Origin: Pseudomonas chlororaphis subsp. piscium
GTDB taxonomy: Bacteria; Pseudomonadota; Gammaproteobacteria; Pseudomonadales; Pseudomonadaceae
Direction: 5' to 3'
NCBI RefSeq assembly: GCF_003850345.1
Contig: NZ_CP027707.1
Span: 2,914,001-2,978,000, forward strand
DNA: 64,000 nucleotides
Shown here: one piece after another, positions 53,216 through 63,295 of the stretch
How the letters are laid out: every line of letters starts with the position of its first letter
How positions within the stretch are numbered: position 1 is the first letter of the stretch
The notes under the pieces: generated by a model
What the model was told of the DNA's origin: nothing
The model's database searches: none
The model's input: only the letters and a program-made list of their open reading frames with translations
Translations under genes and position numbers: made by a program

Positions 53216-55069
53216 TTATTGCTCCACGCCGGCGGAGGCGGCCTGCGAGTGGGTGTCCGGGGTCACGGCCGGCTTGGCGTCGGGCTTGATCCACCAGGTC
53301 TGGATGCCGATGTCATATTTGGGCGAGACCTTGGGGTGGCCGATATGGTCCCAGTAGGCCACGCGCGAGGTCTTGATGTGCCAGTTGGGGATCACGTAGT
53401 AGCCCCATTGCAGCACCCGGTCGAGGGCGCGGGCATGGGCCACCAGGCTCTGGCGCGAGTCGGCGTTGATCAGGTCTTCCACCAGGGTATCGATGGTCGG
53501 GTCCTTGAGGCCGATGAAGTTGCGGCTGCCGGGGTTGTCGGCGCTGGAGGACTTCCAGTATTCGCGCTGCTCGTTGCCGGGCGAACTCGATTGCGGGAAG
53601 CCGCCGACCACCATGTCGAAGTCCCGCGAGCGCAGGCGGTTGATGTACTGGGAAACGTCGACCCGGCGGATCACCAGGTCGATCCCCAGGTCCGCGAGGT
53701 TGCGCTTGAACGGCAGCAGCACACGCTCGAACTCGGTCTGGGCCAGCAGGAACTCGATCACCACCGGCTTGCCCTGGGCGTCGACCATCTTGTCGTCGAC
53801 GATGCGCCAGCCGGCTTCCTGCAACAGCTGGTAGGCATGGCGTTGCTGGGCGCGGATCATGCCGCTGCCATCGCACACCGAGGGCTGGAAGGCTTCGCTG
53901 AAGACCTGGTCGGGAATCTTGCCGCGCAGCGGTTCGAGGATCTGCAGCTCGTCGGCGTCGGGCAGGCCGGTGGCGGCCATTTCCGAGTTCTCGAAGTAGC
54001 TGCGGGTGCGGGTGTAGGCGCCGTTGAACAGTTGCTTGTTGGTCCACTCGAAGTCCAGCAGCAGGCTCAGGGCCTTGCGCACCCGCACATCCTGGAACAG
54101 CGGACGGCGGAGGTTGTAGACGAAGCCCTGCATGCCGGTGGGGTTGCCGTTGGGGATCTGTTCCTTGATCAGCCGGCCTTCGGTCACGGCCGGGATGTTG
54201 TAGGCGTTGGCCCAGTTCTTTGCGCTGGTTTCCAGCCAGTAGTCGAACTGGCCGGCCTTGAGGGCTTCCAGGGCCACGGTGTTGTCACGGTAATAGTCGG
54301 TGGCCATGACGTCGAAGTTGAACTGGCCGCGGTTGATCGGCAGGTCCTTGCCCCAGTAGTCCTTGACCCGTTCATAGCGCACCGAGCGCCCAGCCTTGAC
54401 CTCGATGACCTTGTACGGGCCGCTGCCGAGGGGGATTTCCAGGTTGCCCTTGGAAAAGTCGCGGTGTTCCCACCAGTGCTTGGGCAGTATCGACAGTTGC
54501 CCGAGAATCAGCGGCAGTTCGCGATTGTTGGTGTGCTTGAACTTGAACAGCACCTTGAGCGGGTCTTCGGCGATCACGTCCTCGACGTCGGCGTAGTAGC
54601 CGCGGTACATCGGCGCGCCGGCCTTCATCAGGGTCTGGAAGCTGAACACCACGTCTTCGGCGCGGATCGGCTGGCCGTCGTGGAAGCGCGCCTCGGGGCG
54701 CAGGTAGAAACGCACCCAGCTGTTGTCCGGGGCTTTCTCGATCTGCCCGGCGATCAGGCCGTACTCGGTGAAGGGCTCGTCCAGGCTCTGGCGCATCAGG
54801 GTGTCGTAGATCAGGCCGATATTGTCCGCCGGCACGCCTTTGTTGATGAACGGGTTGAGGCTGTCGAAGCCACCGAAACCGGACTCGCGGAAGGTGCCGC
54901 CCTTGGGCGCGTCCGGGTTGACGTAGTCGAAGTGCTTGAAGTTGGCCGGGTACTTCGGCGGTTCGTTGTACAGGGTCAGGGCGTGTTGCGGGGCGGCCTG
55001 GGCGAGGCAGGCGATTCCCGTCAGCAGCACGCCGCCGGCCCACGGGAGCAGGGCACGCAGGGGCATCAT
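53216..55069 (-). CDS. nppA2: Peptide-binding protein, second paralogue (YejA/NppA2)
   Basis: A 617-residue extracytoplasmic solute-binding protein of family 5 with a Sec signal ([20 protein letters not shown]). It has the family-5 core ([80 protein letters not shown]). The ATG at 55069 overlaps the stop of the first paralogue by four bases. It is closely similar to the upstream protein throughout; a tandem duplication is evident. Confidence 0.92.
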   Translation of the reverse strand: MMPLRALLPWAGGVLLTGIACLAQAAPQHALTLYNEPPKYPANFKHFDYVNPDAPKGGTFRESGFGGFDSLNPFINKGVPADNIGLIYDTLMRQSLDEPFTEYGLIAGQIEKAPDNSWVRFYLRPEARFHDGQPIRAEDVVFSFQTLMKAGAPMYRGYYADVEDVIAEDPLKVLFKFKHTNNRELPLILGQLSILPKHWWEHRDFSKGNLEIPLGSGPYKVIEVKAGRSVRYERVKDYWGKDLPINRGQFNFDVMATDYYRDNTVALEALKAGQFDYWLETSAKNWANAYNIPAVTEGRLIKEQIPNGNPTGMQGFVYNLRRPLFQDVRVRKALSLLLDFEWTNKQLFNGAYTRTRSYFENSEMAATGLPDADELQILEPLRGKIPDQVFSEAFQPSVCDGSGMIRAQQRHAYQLLQEAGWRIVDDKMVDAQGKPVVIEFLLAQTEFERVLLPFKRNLADLGIDLVIRRVDVSQYINRLRSRDFDMVVGGFPQSSSPGNEQREYWKSSSADNPGSRNFIGLKDPTIDTLVEDLINADSRQSLVAHARALDRVLQWGYYVIPNWHIKTSRVAYWDHIGHPKVSPKYDIGIQTWWIKPDAKPAVTPDTHSQAASAGVEQ

Positions 55070-56895
55070 TGGGCTTTCTCCAGGGACTTCAGCCACCAGG
55101 CGCTCAGGCCCAGTTGGTAGGGCGGCGTGGTGACGAAGGCGAACCGGTTGCGGTACGCCAGACGATGATAGTTAAGGTACCAGTTGGGGATGATGTAGTG
55201 CTGCCACAGCAGCACCCGATCCAGGGCCCGACCGGCGGCCAGTTGCTCGTCGCGGCTCTGCGCGGCGAGCAGGTGTTCCAGCAGGTGATCGACGATGGGG
55301 TTGTTGATGCCCGCATAGTTCTTGCTGCCCTTGACCCCGACCTGGCTGGAGTGGAAGTACTGCCATTGCTCCAGGCCCGGGCTGAGGGTCTGGTTCAGGG
55401 TCATGAGGATCATGTCGAAATCGAACTGGTCCAGGCGCTGCTTGTACTGCGCCCGGTCCACGGTGCGCAGGCGCGCGTCGATGCCGATGCTGGCCAGGTT
55501 CTCGACGTAGGGCTGGAGGATCCGTTCCAGGTTCGGGTTGACCAGCAGCAGCTCGAAGCGCAGCGGTTGCCCGTTGCTGTCGAGCAGGCGCTGGCCGTTG
55601 AGCTTCCAGCCGGCTTCGGCGAGCAGGCCCAGGGCCTGGCGCAGGGTCGCCCGCGGGATGCCGCGGCCGTCGGTCTGCGGCAGGCTGAAGGGCTGGGTGA
55701 ACAGGCTGGCGGGCAACTGCTCGCGGTAGGGCGAGAGCAGCAGCCATTCATGGCCGACCGGCAGGCCCGTGGCGGAGAACTCGCTGTTGGGGTAGTAGCT
55801 GGTCGCGCGCTTGTAGGCGCCGCTGAACAGGGTGCGGTTGGTCCACTCGAAGTCGAACATCAGGCCCAGGGCTTCGCGCACCTTGCGGTCGGCGAAGATC
55901 CCCCGGCGGCTGTTCATGAACAGGCCCTGGGTCTGGGTAGGGATCTGGTGCGCCACCTGGGCCTTGATGATGTCGCCGCGGTTGACCGCGGGGAAGTTGT
56001 AGCCGTTGGCCCAGTTCTTCGCCTGGTGTTCGATGTAGATGTCGAACTCGCCGGCCTTGAAGGCTTCGAAGGCGACGTCGCTGTCACGGTAGAACTCCAC
56101 CGCGACCTTGTTGAAGTTGTTGAAGCCGCGATTGACCGGCAGGTCCTTGCCCCAGTAGTCCTTGACCCGCTCGAACAGCAGCGAGCGCCCCGGTTGCACC
56201 CGGGTGATGCGGTAGGGGCCGCTGCCCAGCGGCGGCTCGAAGGTGGTGGCCTTGAAGTCGCGGTCTTTCCAGTAGTGCTGCGGCAGCACCGGCAACTCGC
56301 CCAGGCGCAGGATCAGCAGCGGGTTGCCGGAGCGCTTGAAGACGAAGCGGATACGCTGCGGGCCGAGGATGTCCACCCGCTGCACTTCCTGCAGGTTGGT
56401 GCGGTATTGCGGGTGGCCTTCCTTGAGCAGCAGCCGATAGGAAAACGCCACATCGTAGGCGGTGATCGGCTTGCCGTCGTGAAAACGCGCCTCGGGACGG
56501 AGGTTGAACACCACCCAGCTGCGGTCTTCGCTGTATTCGACGGAGCGGGCGATCAGGCCGTAGCTGGAGGTCGGCTCGTCGCCGGACGGCGCGTACTGGC
56601 CGGTGCCGACCATCAGCGGCTCGTTCAGCTCGTTGACCCCGTATTGCAGGAAGTTAGGCGTGGAAACCGGGCTGCTGCCCTTGAAGGTGTAAGGGTTGAG
56701 GGTATCGAAGGTGCCAAACGCCATGACCTGCAAGGTCCCGCCTTTGGGCGCGGCGGGGTTGACCCAGTCGTAATGGGTGAACTTGGCGGGGTACTTGAGC
56801 GTGCCGAACTGCGCGTAACCATGGCTTTCAGTGATCGTTGCGCTTGCGGGAAAGCTCAAGGCCAGACTGATTAGGGACAGGAGGAGGGGACGCAT
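55066..56895 (-). CDS. nppA1: Peptide-binding protein, first paralogue (YejA/NppA1)
   Basis: A 609-residue binding protein with a Sec signal (MRPLLLSLISLALSFPASA). Core segments are ARFHDGKPITAYDVAFSYRL, LGSGPYRITRVQPGRSLLFE and [16 protein letters not shown] started at the ATG 56895; a TTG one codon earlier is possible. It is the first gene of nppA1A2BCD. A single YejA serves in E. coli; here, as in P. aeruginosa, two paralogues share one membrane complex, so they probably divide substrates. Confidence 0.92.
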   Translation of the reverse strand: MRPLLLSLISLALSFPASATITESHGYAQFGTLKYPAKFTHYDWVNPAAPKGGTLQVMAFGTFDTLNPYTFKGSSPVSTPNFLQYGVNELNEPLMVGTGQYAPSGDEPTSSYGLIARSVEYSEDRSWVVFNLRPEARFHDGKPITAYDVAFSYRLLLKEGHPQYRTNLQEVQRVDILGPQRIRFVFKRSGNPLLILRLGELPVLPQHYWKDRDFKATTFEPPLGSGPYRITRVQPGRSLLFERVKDYWGKDLPVNRGFNNFNKVAVEFYRDSDVAFEAFKAGEFDIYIEHQAKNWANGYNFPAVNRGDIIKAQVAHQIPTQTQGLFMNSRRGIFADRKVREALGLMFDFEWTNRTLFSGAYKRATSYYPNSEFSATGLPVGHEWLLLSPYREQLPASLFTQPFSLPQTDGRGIPRATLRQALGLLAEAGWKLNGQRLLDSNGQPLRFELLLVNPNLERILQPYVENLASIGIDARLRTVDRAQYKQRLDQFDFDMILMTLNQTLSPGLEQWQYFHSSQVGVKGSKNYAGINNPIVDHLLEHLLAAQSRDEQLAAGRALDRVLLWQHYIIPNWYLNYHRLAYRNRFAFVTTPPYQLGLSAWWLKSLEKAQ

Positions 56896-57000
56896 CAAGG
56901 CAGAGATCCGATCCAGGCGGCTTGGGCTTTGTGCTCCGTACAGTAACAGCTTGTATCGACAGGAAAAAGGCCGCCCTCCGAAGGCTCTGTTACAGCCCTG

Positions 57001-57086
57001 AAAAAAAAGATCGCGGCCCCTGGTAGCGCCTGTGCCGGATGTTGAGATTCATCCGTGGGCGCTGCCGGGAACCGCGATCTTTTTCG
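57001..57086 (-). terminator. Large hairpin terminator downstream of mltD
   Basis: AGATCGCGG (57008-57016) and CCGCGATCT (57072-57080) close a long arm with further inner pairing (GGTAGCGCC with GGCGCTGCC, CGGATG with CATCCG). Read leftward the stem is followed by eight T. It is a strong terminator for mltD and a possible stable 3' RNA. It shields the npp promoter region. Confidence 0.8.
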
Positions 57087-57098
57087 ATCCAGCCAGCC

Positions 57099-58556
57099 TT
57101 AGTGAGGCAGGTAGACGGTCAGCATCTGGCCTGGCTTGAGAGCCTGGCCGGCGCGGGGATTCCAGCGCTTGAGGTGTTGCATCTCGACGTTGAAGCGCTT
57201 GGCCACCATGTACAGCGAATCGCCTTGCTTGACCTTGTACTGGGTCGACTTCTTGTCGGCGCTGGCGACCATGGTCTTCTTGCCGGAGGCCTTGGCGCTG
57301 GTTTTGCTGCTGGTCTTGGCTTTGCTGGTGTCCTGCATGACCAGGGTCTGGCCGACCTTGAGCTGCTTGCCGCTCAGCTTGTTCCAGCGTTGCAGGTCCT
57401 TGACGTCGACCTTGTTGGCCTTGGCGATCTGCGACAGGTTATCGCCACGCTTGACCCGGTAGTTGCGCTTGGCCTGGGCCATTTCGCGACTGTCGGCACC
57501 CTCGAACACTGGCTTGAGCGAACGCTGGCTGATCAGCTCTTCGGGCTTCATGGTCGACAGGCTGGCGCTCAGCAGTTGCGCCTTGGACGTCGGCACCAGC
57601 AGGTGCTGGGGACCGTCGATGGTGGTGCGTTGTTTGAAGGCCGGGTTGAGCTGGACCAGCTCGTCCTCGTCGATGTTGGCCACCGCGGCGACCTTGGACA
57701 GGTCCATGCGCTGGTTGATCTCGACGACCTGGAAGTAGGGTTCGTTGGCGATCGGGTTCAGGTTGACGCCATAGGCTTCGGGCGCCAGCACCACCTGGGA
57801 CAGGGCCAGCAGCTTGGGCACGTAGGCCTGGGTTTCCGACGGCAGCGGCAGGTTCCAGTAGTCGGTGGGCAGGCCGAGCTTCTCGTTGCGCTCGATGGCC
57901 CGGCTGACCGTGCCTTCGCCGGCGTTGTAGGCCGCCAGGGCCAGCAGCCAGTCGCCGTTGAACATGTCGTGCAGGCGGGTCAGGTAATCCATGGCCGCGG
58001 TGGTCGAGGCGGTGATGTCGCGACGGCCATCGTAGAAGCGGGTCTGGCGCAGGTTGAAGGAACGGCCGGTGGACGGGATGAACTGCCAGAGGCCTACCGC
58101 GTCGGCCCGGGAATAGGCCATCGGGTTGTAGGCGCTCTCGATCACTGGCAGCAGGGCCAGCTCTAGCGGCATGTTGCGTTCTTCAAGACGCTCGACGATG
58201 TAATGGATATAGAGGCTGCCGCGTTCGCTGGCATTCTCGAGAAACGATGGATTGCTGGCGAACCACAGGCGCTGCTGTTCGATGCGCGGGTTGACGCCGA
58301 TGCCTTCCTGCAACTGGAAACCTTCGCGCATGCGCTCCCAGACGTCCTGGGGCAATTGCGGGCTGGGTTTTTCATTCAGCCAGATGGGTTTCTGCTTGAT
58401 GCGGGCGTTGAAATTCTGGGTGTGCGAAGCGTCGGTTTGCGGGACGTGGCTCGTGCTTTGGCAGCCCGCCAGGGTGGCGGACACAGCCACCGCGATGGCT
58501 TGAGCCAACCGCGTCAATGCGTCTGAATTGATGGATTTACGAATAGATGACGACAT
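57099..58556 (-). CDS. mltD: Membrane-bound lytic murein transglycosylase D
   Basis: A 485-residue lipoprotein. The lipobox is ATLAGC with Cys32. The SLT domain (about 120-250) has the catalytic Glu in LALLPVIESAYNPMAYSRAD, followed by AVGLWQFIPSTGRSF. Two LysM peptidoglycan-binding repeats follow: NYRVKRGDNLSQIAKANKVD (about 372-415) and QYKVKQGDSLYMVAKRFNVE (about 440-485). It cleaves the glycan backbone, leaving 1,6-anhydro ends. The ATG at 58556 is preferred over a TTG upstream. It ends at the terminator 57001-57086. Confidence 0.95.
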   Translation of the reverse strand: MSSSIRKSINSDALTRLAQAIAVAVSATLAGCQSTSHVPQTDASHTQNFNARIKQKPIWLNEKPSPQLPQDVWERMREGFQLQEGIGVNPRIEQQRLWFASNPSFLENASERGSLYIHYIVERLEERNMPLELALLPVIESAYNPMAYSRADAVGLWQFIPSTGRSFNLRQTRFYDGRRDITASTTAAMDYLTRLHDMFNGDWLLALAAYNAGEGTVSRAIERNEKLGLPTDYWNLPLPSETQAYVPKLLALSQVVLAPEAYGVNLNPIANEPYFQVVEINQRMDLSKVAAVANIDEDELVQLNPAFKQRTTIDGPQHLLVPTSKAQLLSASLSTMKPEELISQRSLKPVFEGADSREMAQAKRNYRVKRGDNLSQIAKANKVDVKDLQRWNKLSGKQLKVGQTLVMQDTSKAKTSSKTSAKASGKKTMVASADKKSTQYKVKQGDSLYMVAKRFNVEMQHLKRWNPRAGQALKPGQMLTVYLPH

Positions 58557-58655
58557 TGGCTGGAAGTAAGTTCCGGGCAAAAATGTCGGGCGATTCTAGA
58601 AAGCGCACCCGGTGAGGTCAACCATTCAGAATTTTCGTACCAACAGGCAACCCGC

Positions 58656-59423
58656 TTAGAACTTATCTTTCCAAGCCCGCAAGGCAGCAAAAACCGCACT
58701 CTGAGCCCGGTTATCGAGGCCGTTCCGTTCGTCTGCTTTTTGTTTAACGGATGTTTCACCGGTACGCAGGAAGGGATTGGTAAGTTTTTCCAGGGCCAGG
58801 GTGGAGGGCAGGGTCATGCGGCCGTTTTCCCGCAGTTCGCTGACTTTGCGCAGGCGCTCGGCGATGTCCGGGTTGTCCGGTTCCACCGCCTGGGCAAAAC
58901 GCAGGTTGCTCAGGGTGTATTCGTGGGTGCAGTACACCAGGGTGTCTTCGGGCAGCGCGGCCAGGCGGCTCAGGGAGTGGTGCATCTGCTCCGGCGTGCC
59001 CTCGAACAGGCGCCCGCAACCGGCGGCGAACAGGGTGTCGCCACAAAACAGCAGGCCGTGATGGTAGTAGGCAATATGCCCCAGGGTGTGGCCGGGCACG
59101 GCATAGATGTCGAAGTCCCAGCCAAGGATGTTGGCCTGGTCGTTGTCGTTCAGGGCCACGTCGCGCCCCGGGATGTTTTCGTTGGCCGGGCCCCAGACCT
59201 TGGCGCCGCTGGCTTTTTTCAGCTGTTCGACACCGCCGACGTGGTCGTGGTGGTGATGGGTCACCAGGATATCGCTCAACTCCCAACCCGGATGCCGGGC
59301 GAGCCAGGCCTGTACCGGTGCGGCGTCACCCGGGTCGACCACCGCGCAACGCTGATGGCGATGGTCCTGTAACAACCAGATGTAGTTATCGGTGAACGCG
59401 GGCAGGGCACTGATCTGTATCAT
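58656..59423 (-). CDS. gloB: Hydroxyacylglutathione hydrolase (glyoxalase II)
   Basis: A 255-residue metallo-beta-lactamase-fold enzyme that hydrolyses S-lactoylglutathione to lactate and glutathione. The metal motif [10 protein letters not shown] is present, along with [24 protein letters not shown] and [13 protein letters not shown]; the C-terminal GSH-binding RAWKDKF is intact. The start at 59423 ([20 protein letters not shown]) agrees with the family. It lies divergently from the methyltransferase gene, in the same neighbourhood as in other Pseudomonas. Confidence 0.96.
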   Translation of the reverse strand: MIQISALPAFTDNYIWLLQDHRHQRCAVVDPGDAAPVQAWLARHPGWELSDILVTHHHHDHVGGVEQLKKASGAKVWGPANENIPGRDVALNDNDQANILGWDFDIYAVPGHTLGHIAYYHHGLLFCGDTLFAAGCGRLFEGTPEQMHHSLSRLAALPEDTLVYCTHEYTLSNLRFAQAVEPDNPDIAERLRKVSELRENGRMTLPSTLALEKLTNPFLRTGETSVKQKADERNGLDNRAQSAVFAALRAWKDKF

Positions 59424-59488
59424 CGTTGGAGTCGCCAAGCGGAAAACATTGGCGCATCTTAGAACTTCTTGGCGGGTTGGAGAATGCA

Positions 59489-60253
59489 ATGACCGATAAA
59501 GCGTTCGCTCAGGCCGATCCTGACTGGCTGGCTCTGATCAGTGCCGCCCGTGAGTGGCTGTCCGGGCCACTGGGGCAATTTCTGCTGGATGAAGAACGGC
59601 GCATGCTCGACGACGAGCTGGGGCGCTTCTTCGGCGGCTACCTGGTGCATTACGGCCCATCGGCGCAAACCCCGCCGGCGGCGCCCCAGGTGCAGCGCAA
59701 TGTACGCCTGGGCGCGCCGCTGCCTGGCGTGGAGATCGTTTGCGAAGAGCAGGCCTGGCCGCTCAGCGAGCACGCCGCCGATGTGGTGGTGCTGCAGCAC
59801 GGCCTGGATTTCTGCCTGTCGCCCCACGGCCTGCTGCGCGAAGCCGCCAGCGCCGTGCGGCCGGGCGGGCATCTGTTGATCATCGGTATCAATCCCTGGA
59901 GCAGCTGGGGCCTGCGGCATGTGTTCGCCCATGACGCCTTGCGCCAGGCGCGCTGCATTTCCCCGTCGCGGGTCGCCGACTGGTTGAACCTGCTGGGCTT
60001 CGCGCTGGAGAAACGCCGCTTCGGGTGCTATCGTCCGCCGCTTGCCTCGGCGGCCTGGCAGGCTCGGTTGGCCGGCTGGGAGCGCAAGGCCGGTGACTGG
60101 CAACTGTCCGGCGGCGGCTTCTACCTGCTGGTGGCGCGCAAGATAGTGGTCGGCCTGCGCCCGGTGCGCCAGGTACGCCGCGAGCCGATGGGCAAGCTGG
60201 TGCCGCTGCCGATGGCCAAGGTCAACCGCCGGCACAGTGAACCCCCTCTTTAA
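59489..60253 (+). CDS. Class I SAM-dependent methyltransferase-like protein
   Basis: A 254-residue protein with a methyltransferase-11-like core: [60 protein letters not shown]. The SAM loop is weaker than usual (no GxGxG is evident), so it may be a degenerate or unusual methyltransferase. The gene is conserved beside gloB and rnhA in many gammaproteobacteria. GGAGA precedes the ATG at 59489. Target unknown. Confidence 0.8.
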   Translation: MTDKAFAQADPDWLALISAAREWLSGPLGQFLLDEERRMLDDELGRFFGGYLVHYGPSAQTPPAAPQVQRNVRLGAPLPGVEIVCEEQAWPLSEHAADVVVLQHGLDFCLSPHGLLREAASAVRPGGHLLIIGINPWSSWGLRHVFAHDALRQARCISPSRVADWLNLLGFALEKRRFGCYRPPLASAAWQARLAGWERKAGDWQLSGGGFYLLVARKIVVGLRPVRQVRREPMGKLVPLPMAKVNRRHSEPPL

Positions 60254-60336
60254 TTCAGCCGGGCCGAATCTGCCCGGCTTGGGCGTTGTCGATCGACGAT
60301 CGGCAAGCCACAGGTATTTTCGATTGGAAGTCTGGC

Positions 60337-60789
60337 ATGAGCGATAGCGTAGAAATCTTCACCGACGGCGCCTGCAAGGGCAATCCTGGCCCAGGGGGCT
60401 GGGGCGCACTGCTGGTGTTCAAGGGCGTGGAGAAGGAACTCTGGGGCGGCGAAGCCAACACCACCAACAACCGCATGGAGCTAATGGCAGCGATCCGCGG
60501 CCTGGAAGAGCTCAAGCGCGAGTGCCAGGTGATCCTGGTCACCGACTCGCAGTACGTGATGAAGGGCATCAACGAGTGGATGGCCAACTGGAAAAAGCGC
60601 GGCTGGAAAACCGCGGCCAAGGAACCGGTGAAAAATGCCGACCTGTGGCAGCAGCTCGATGAGCAGGTCAACCGCCACCAGGTCACCTGGAAATGGGTGC
60701 GCGGCCATACTGGCCACCACGGCAACGAACGGGCCGACCAACTGGCCAACCGCGGCGTCGACGAGGTCCGCGGTTACAAGCAGGCCTGA
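60337..60789 (+). CDS. rnhA: Ribonuclease HI
   Basis: A 150-residue RNase HI that removes RNA from RNA-DNA hybrids. The catalytic residues are visible: Asp10 in [18 protein letters not shown], Glu48 ([15 protein letters not shown]), Asp70 ([11 protein letters not shown]) and Asp134 ([12 protein letters not shown]). The substrate handle [20 protein letters not shown] is present. The ATG at 60337 was chosen over a longer frame. Confidence 0.97.
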   Translation: MSDSVEIFTDGACKGNPGPGGWGALLVFKGVEKELWGGEANTTNNRMELMAAIRGLEELKRECQVILVTDSQYVMKGINEWMANWKKRGWKTAAKEPVKNADLWQQLDEQVNRHQVTWKWVRGHTGHHGNERADQLANRGVDEVRGYKQA

Positions 60790-60805
60790 TGCCCTGAACG
60801 GGTAG

Positions 60806-61756
60806 TCAGTTGCAACGCAGCGGCCGTTCGAGCCGCTGCTTCATTTCCCCCATCGCGCGGGGCGAATCCACCAGCACCGCATCCATCTTCAGGCAGGCGG
60901 CCGCCTGGTAATCCTCGGCCGTATTGACCCCGATCGCCAGCATCCGCACCTTGCCCCGGGACTGGAAGCAATCCACCGCGGCGGGCGTCCACAGCCGGGC
61001 ATCTACCTTCGAACGGGCTTCGCCCAGGGTGAAGGTCTCGACCAGCTGCACCGGGCGCCGGTACTCGAAAGCCACCCAACTGGCTGGCGCTGGCGGCGCC
61101 GTGCAGCTGTGGGCCAGGGCGACGCTGGCCAGTCGATCCCGGGTGTTGTCTCGGGACTCGAACAGCCGCGCCTGAGGGTATTGGGCGAACGCCTGCTGGT
61201 AGCTGGCATCGGTGGAGTAGATCAGCACCCGGTTCCAGGCGTGCAGCTGCTCCAGCAATTGGGCGACCGCCTTGGCCTGGGGAGCGGCGGGCAGGGCCTT
61301 CATGTCGAGAATGACCGGCACGGCGTCGGGGATCGCCGCCAGCGCCTGTTGCAGTGAGGGGATGGTCACCGCCTGGGAGCGATAGGGAAATGTCACCTGA
61401 CCATCGGCCGCGGTCTGCTTGAAGTTCCAGCCGGCATTCAGTGTTTGCAACTGCGCCAGGGTTTTCTCGCTGACCGCGCCGGACACCGGGGTATTGGCGC
61501 TCAGGTCCGCCGGTCGGTACAGCACCGGCACGCCGTCGCGGCTCAGTTGCACCGTCAGCCAGAGCATGTCTGCACGGTTGCGCAGGGCGTTGTCGATGGC
61601 CAGCAGGGTGTTCTCGGGAAAGTCTGCGGCACCGCCGCGATGGGCGACGATCAAGGGGCCTTGCCCGGCGTCGGGGCCAGTTGCCGGAAGGGAAGAGCAG
61701 CCACTGATGAAGGCCGCGGCCAACAGCAGTGGGATCATCTGTCGAGTCTTGAGCAT
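60806..61756 (-). CDS. Lipoprotein glycerophosphodiester phosphodiesterase
   Basis: A 316-residue GDPD-family protein, lipidated at the Cys of the FISGCSS lipobox. The family start PLIVAHRGGAADFPENTLLA with H-R and E-N is there; the TIM-barrel strands (VPVILDMKALPAAPQAKAVA, KVRMLAIGVNTAEDYQAAAC) follow. It releases sn-glycerol-3-phosphate from glycerophosphodiesters, at the periplasmic face. The second metal pair (E-x-D) is replaced by WLTVQLSRDGVPVLYR, where Thr/Gln stand in, so activity may be altered. It is convergent with rnhA, only 16 bases apart. Confidence 0.82.
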   Translation of the reverse strand: MLKTRQMIPLLLAAAFISGCSSLPATGPDAGQGPLIVAHRGGAADFPENTLLAIDNALRNRADMLWLTVQLSRDGVPVLYRPADLSANTPVSGAVSEKTLAQLQTLNAGWNFKQTAADGQVTFPYRSQAVTIPSLQQALAAIPDAVPVILDMKALPAAPQAKAVAQLLEQLHAWNRVLIYSTDASYQQAFAQYPQARLFESRDNTRDRLASVALAHSCTAPPAPASWVAFEYRRPVQLVETFTLGEARSKVDARLWTPAAVDCFQSRGKVRMLAIGVNTAEDYQAAACLKMDAVLVDSPRAMGEMKQRLERPLRCN

Positions 61757-61899
61757 GGGAGGGCGGTTTCCTGGAAGTGAGTGCAAGGCCGGGTGCCAGC
61801 ACCCGCCCGCCTGAGTGGCCGTACGGTAGCGCAATGGCCTCGCCCATTTAAACAAACGCGTGATGCACAGGGTGAATTAGTGGCGCGGTGCCGGGGCGA

Positions 61900-62223
61900 T
61901 CAAAGGGTAAGGATGGCGCTGGCCAGTTGCAGGTCTGAGTACCCTGGGTTGCCGAGCGTTTGGCGAATGTGCCGCATGGCGGCTTCCAGCTGGGCACCGC
62001 GGATCTCGCCGGCGCTGGCGACAAAGGCCGCGGCATCGGTCTTGGCGGCGAGCACTAGCTTGTCGTCCTTGAACGAGCTGGTGGCTTTCGAACTGCCTTC
62101 GGTGGTGCTCAAGGCCAGGCTCATGGTGATGTCGGTGCTGATCACCAGGCTGGTGGCCTGGCCGATATCGGCGAACAGGCAAGCGCAAAGCAGAAAGGTC
62201 AGGCGGGTTTTGCAGGGGGTCAT
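61900..62223 (-). CDS. DUF2388 small periplasmic protein
   Basis: A 107-residue protein with a Sec signal (TRLTFLLCACLFADIGQATS). The Pseudomonas-specific DUF2388 (TIGR02448) body follows: DDKLVLAAKTDAAAFVASAG and GAQLEAAMRHIRQT. Role unknown. It is monocistronic, divergent from dnaQ, and lies 143 bases upstream of the glycerophosphodiesterase gene on the same strand. Confidence 0.85.
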   Translation of the reverse strand: MTPCKTRLTFLLCACLFADIGQATSLVISTDITMSLALSTTEGSSKATSSFKDDKLVLAAKTDAAAFVASAGEIRGAQLEAAMRHIRQTLGNPGYSDLQLASAILTL

Positions 62224-62417
62224 GGCAGGCTGGAGTCCGTTGAAAATATCGTGCGGACCCTAACAAGCCGCCGCGCGGCGAACTGCATGAGCTTTGCGAA
62301 TGATTGTTAAAAACTGCGCAGGCCGGCGCCAGGCGAATCCGCCATGCGTGCCATGCCGCGAGAGCGTGCTAAAATCCCGCGCCTTGAAAGACTTCCACCG
62401 TTGAGAACTGACCCCTG

Positions 62418-63176
62418 ATGGCCAACAGATCTGTTGTACTCGATACCGAAACCACCGGCATGCCGGTGACCGACGGCCACCGGATCATTGAGATCGGTTG
62501 CGTCGAGTTGATCGGACGGCGCCTGACCGGTCGGCATTTCCACGTCTACCTGCAACCGGATCGCGAGAGCGACGAGGGCGCGATCGGCGTCCACGGCATC
62601 ACCAACGAGTTCCTGGTGGGCAAGCCGCGCTTCGCCGAAGTCGCCGACGAGTTCTTCGAGTTCATCCAGGGCGCGCAGCTGATCATCCACAACGCGGCGT
62701 TCGACGTTGGCTTCATCAACAACGAATTCGCCCTGATGGGCCAGCACGACCGCGCCGACATCACCCAGCACTGCAGCATCCTCGACACCCTGTTGATGGC
62801 CCGGGAACGTCACCCCGGCCAGCGCAACAGCCTCGATGCCTTGTGCAAACGCTATGACGTCGACAACTCCGGCCGTGAACTGCACGGCGCCTTGCTCGAC
62901 TCGGAGATTCTCGCCGACGTCTACCTGACCATGACCGGCGGCCAGACCAGCCTGTCCCTGGCCGGCAACGCCTCGGACGGCAACGGCAGCGAAGGTTCGG
63001 GCAACCGCGCCAGCGAAATCCGTCGCCTGTCGGCGGATCGCCAGCGCGGGCGGATCATTCGCGCCAGCGAAGCCGAACTGGCCGAGCACCAGGTGCGTCT
63101 CGAGATTATCGCCAAATCCGCCGGCGCCCCGGCGCTCTGGACCCAGCTGGCCGAAGCCAAGGCCCAGCAGCAGTAG
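62418..63176 (+). CDS. dnaQ: DNA polymerase III epsilon subunit (proofreading exonuclease)
   Basis: A 252-residue 3'-5' exonuclease of the replisome. Exo I is VVLDTETTGMPV, Exo II is LIIHNAAFDVGF and Exo III is HGALLDSEILADVYL with the H-x4-D acidic pair. The C-terminal tail after a low-complexity linker (SGNRASEIRRLSADRQRGRI) binds the alpha subunit. Length and order agree with DnaQ. It lies next to rnhA as in many bacteria. Confidence 0.97.
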   Translation: MANRSVVLDTETTGMPVTDGHRIIEIGCVELIGRRLTGRHFHVYLQPDRESDEGAIGVHGITNEFLVGKPRFAEVADEFFEFIQGAQLIIHNAAFDVGFINNEFALMGQHDRADITQHCSILDTLLMARERHPGQRNSLDALCKRYDVDNSGRELHGALLDSEILADVYLTMTGGQTSLSLAGNASDGNGSEGSGNRASEIRRLSADRQRGRIIRASEAELAEHQVRLEIIAKSAGAPALWTQLAEAKAQQQ

Positions 63177-63295
63177 TTGTTCGTGGGCGACCTTTTGTTA
63201 CAGGAGGTCGTTGACGGGGTTCCGCGCCGGCCCCCGAGCTTCTACCCTGAGGTGATTGGCGGACCCTTGTCCGCAGCCTCAGGATGCCTGGTGCC

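Noticed and set aside
53216..56895. The two binding-protein genes as a frame-shifted single gene
   Set aside because: Each has its own signal peptide and full-length family-5 core; they overlap only by ATGA.
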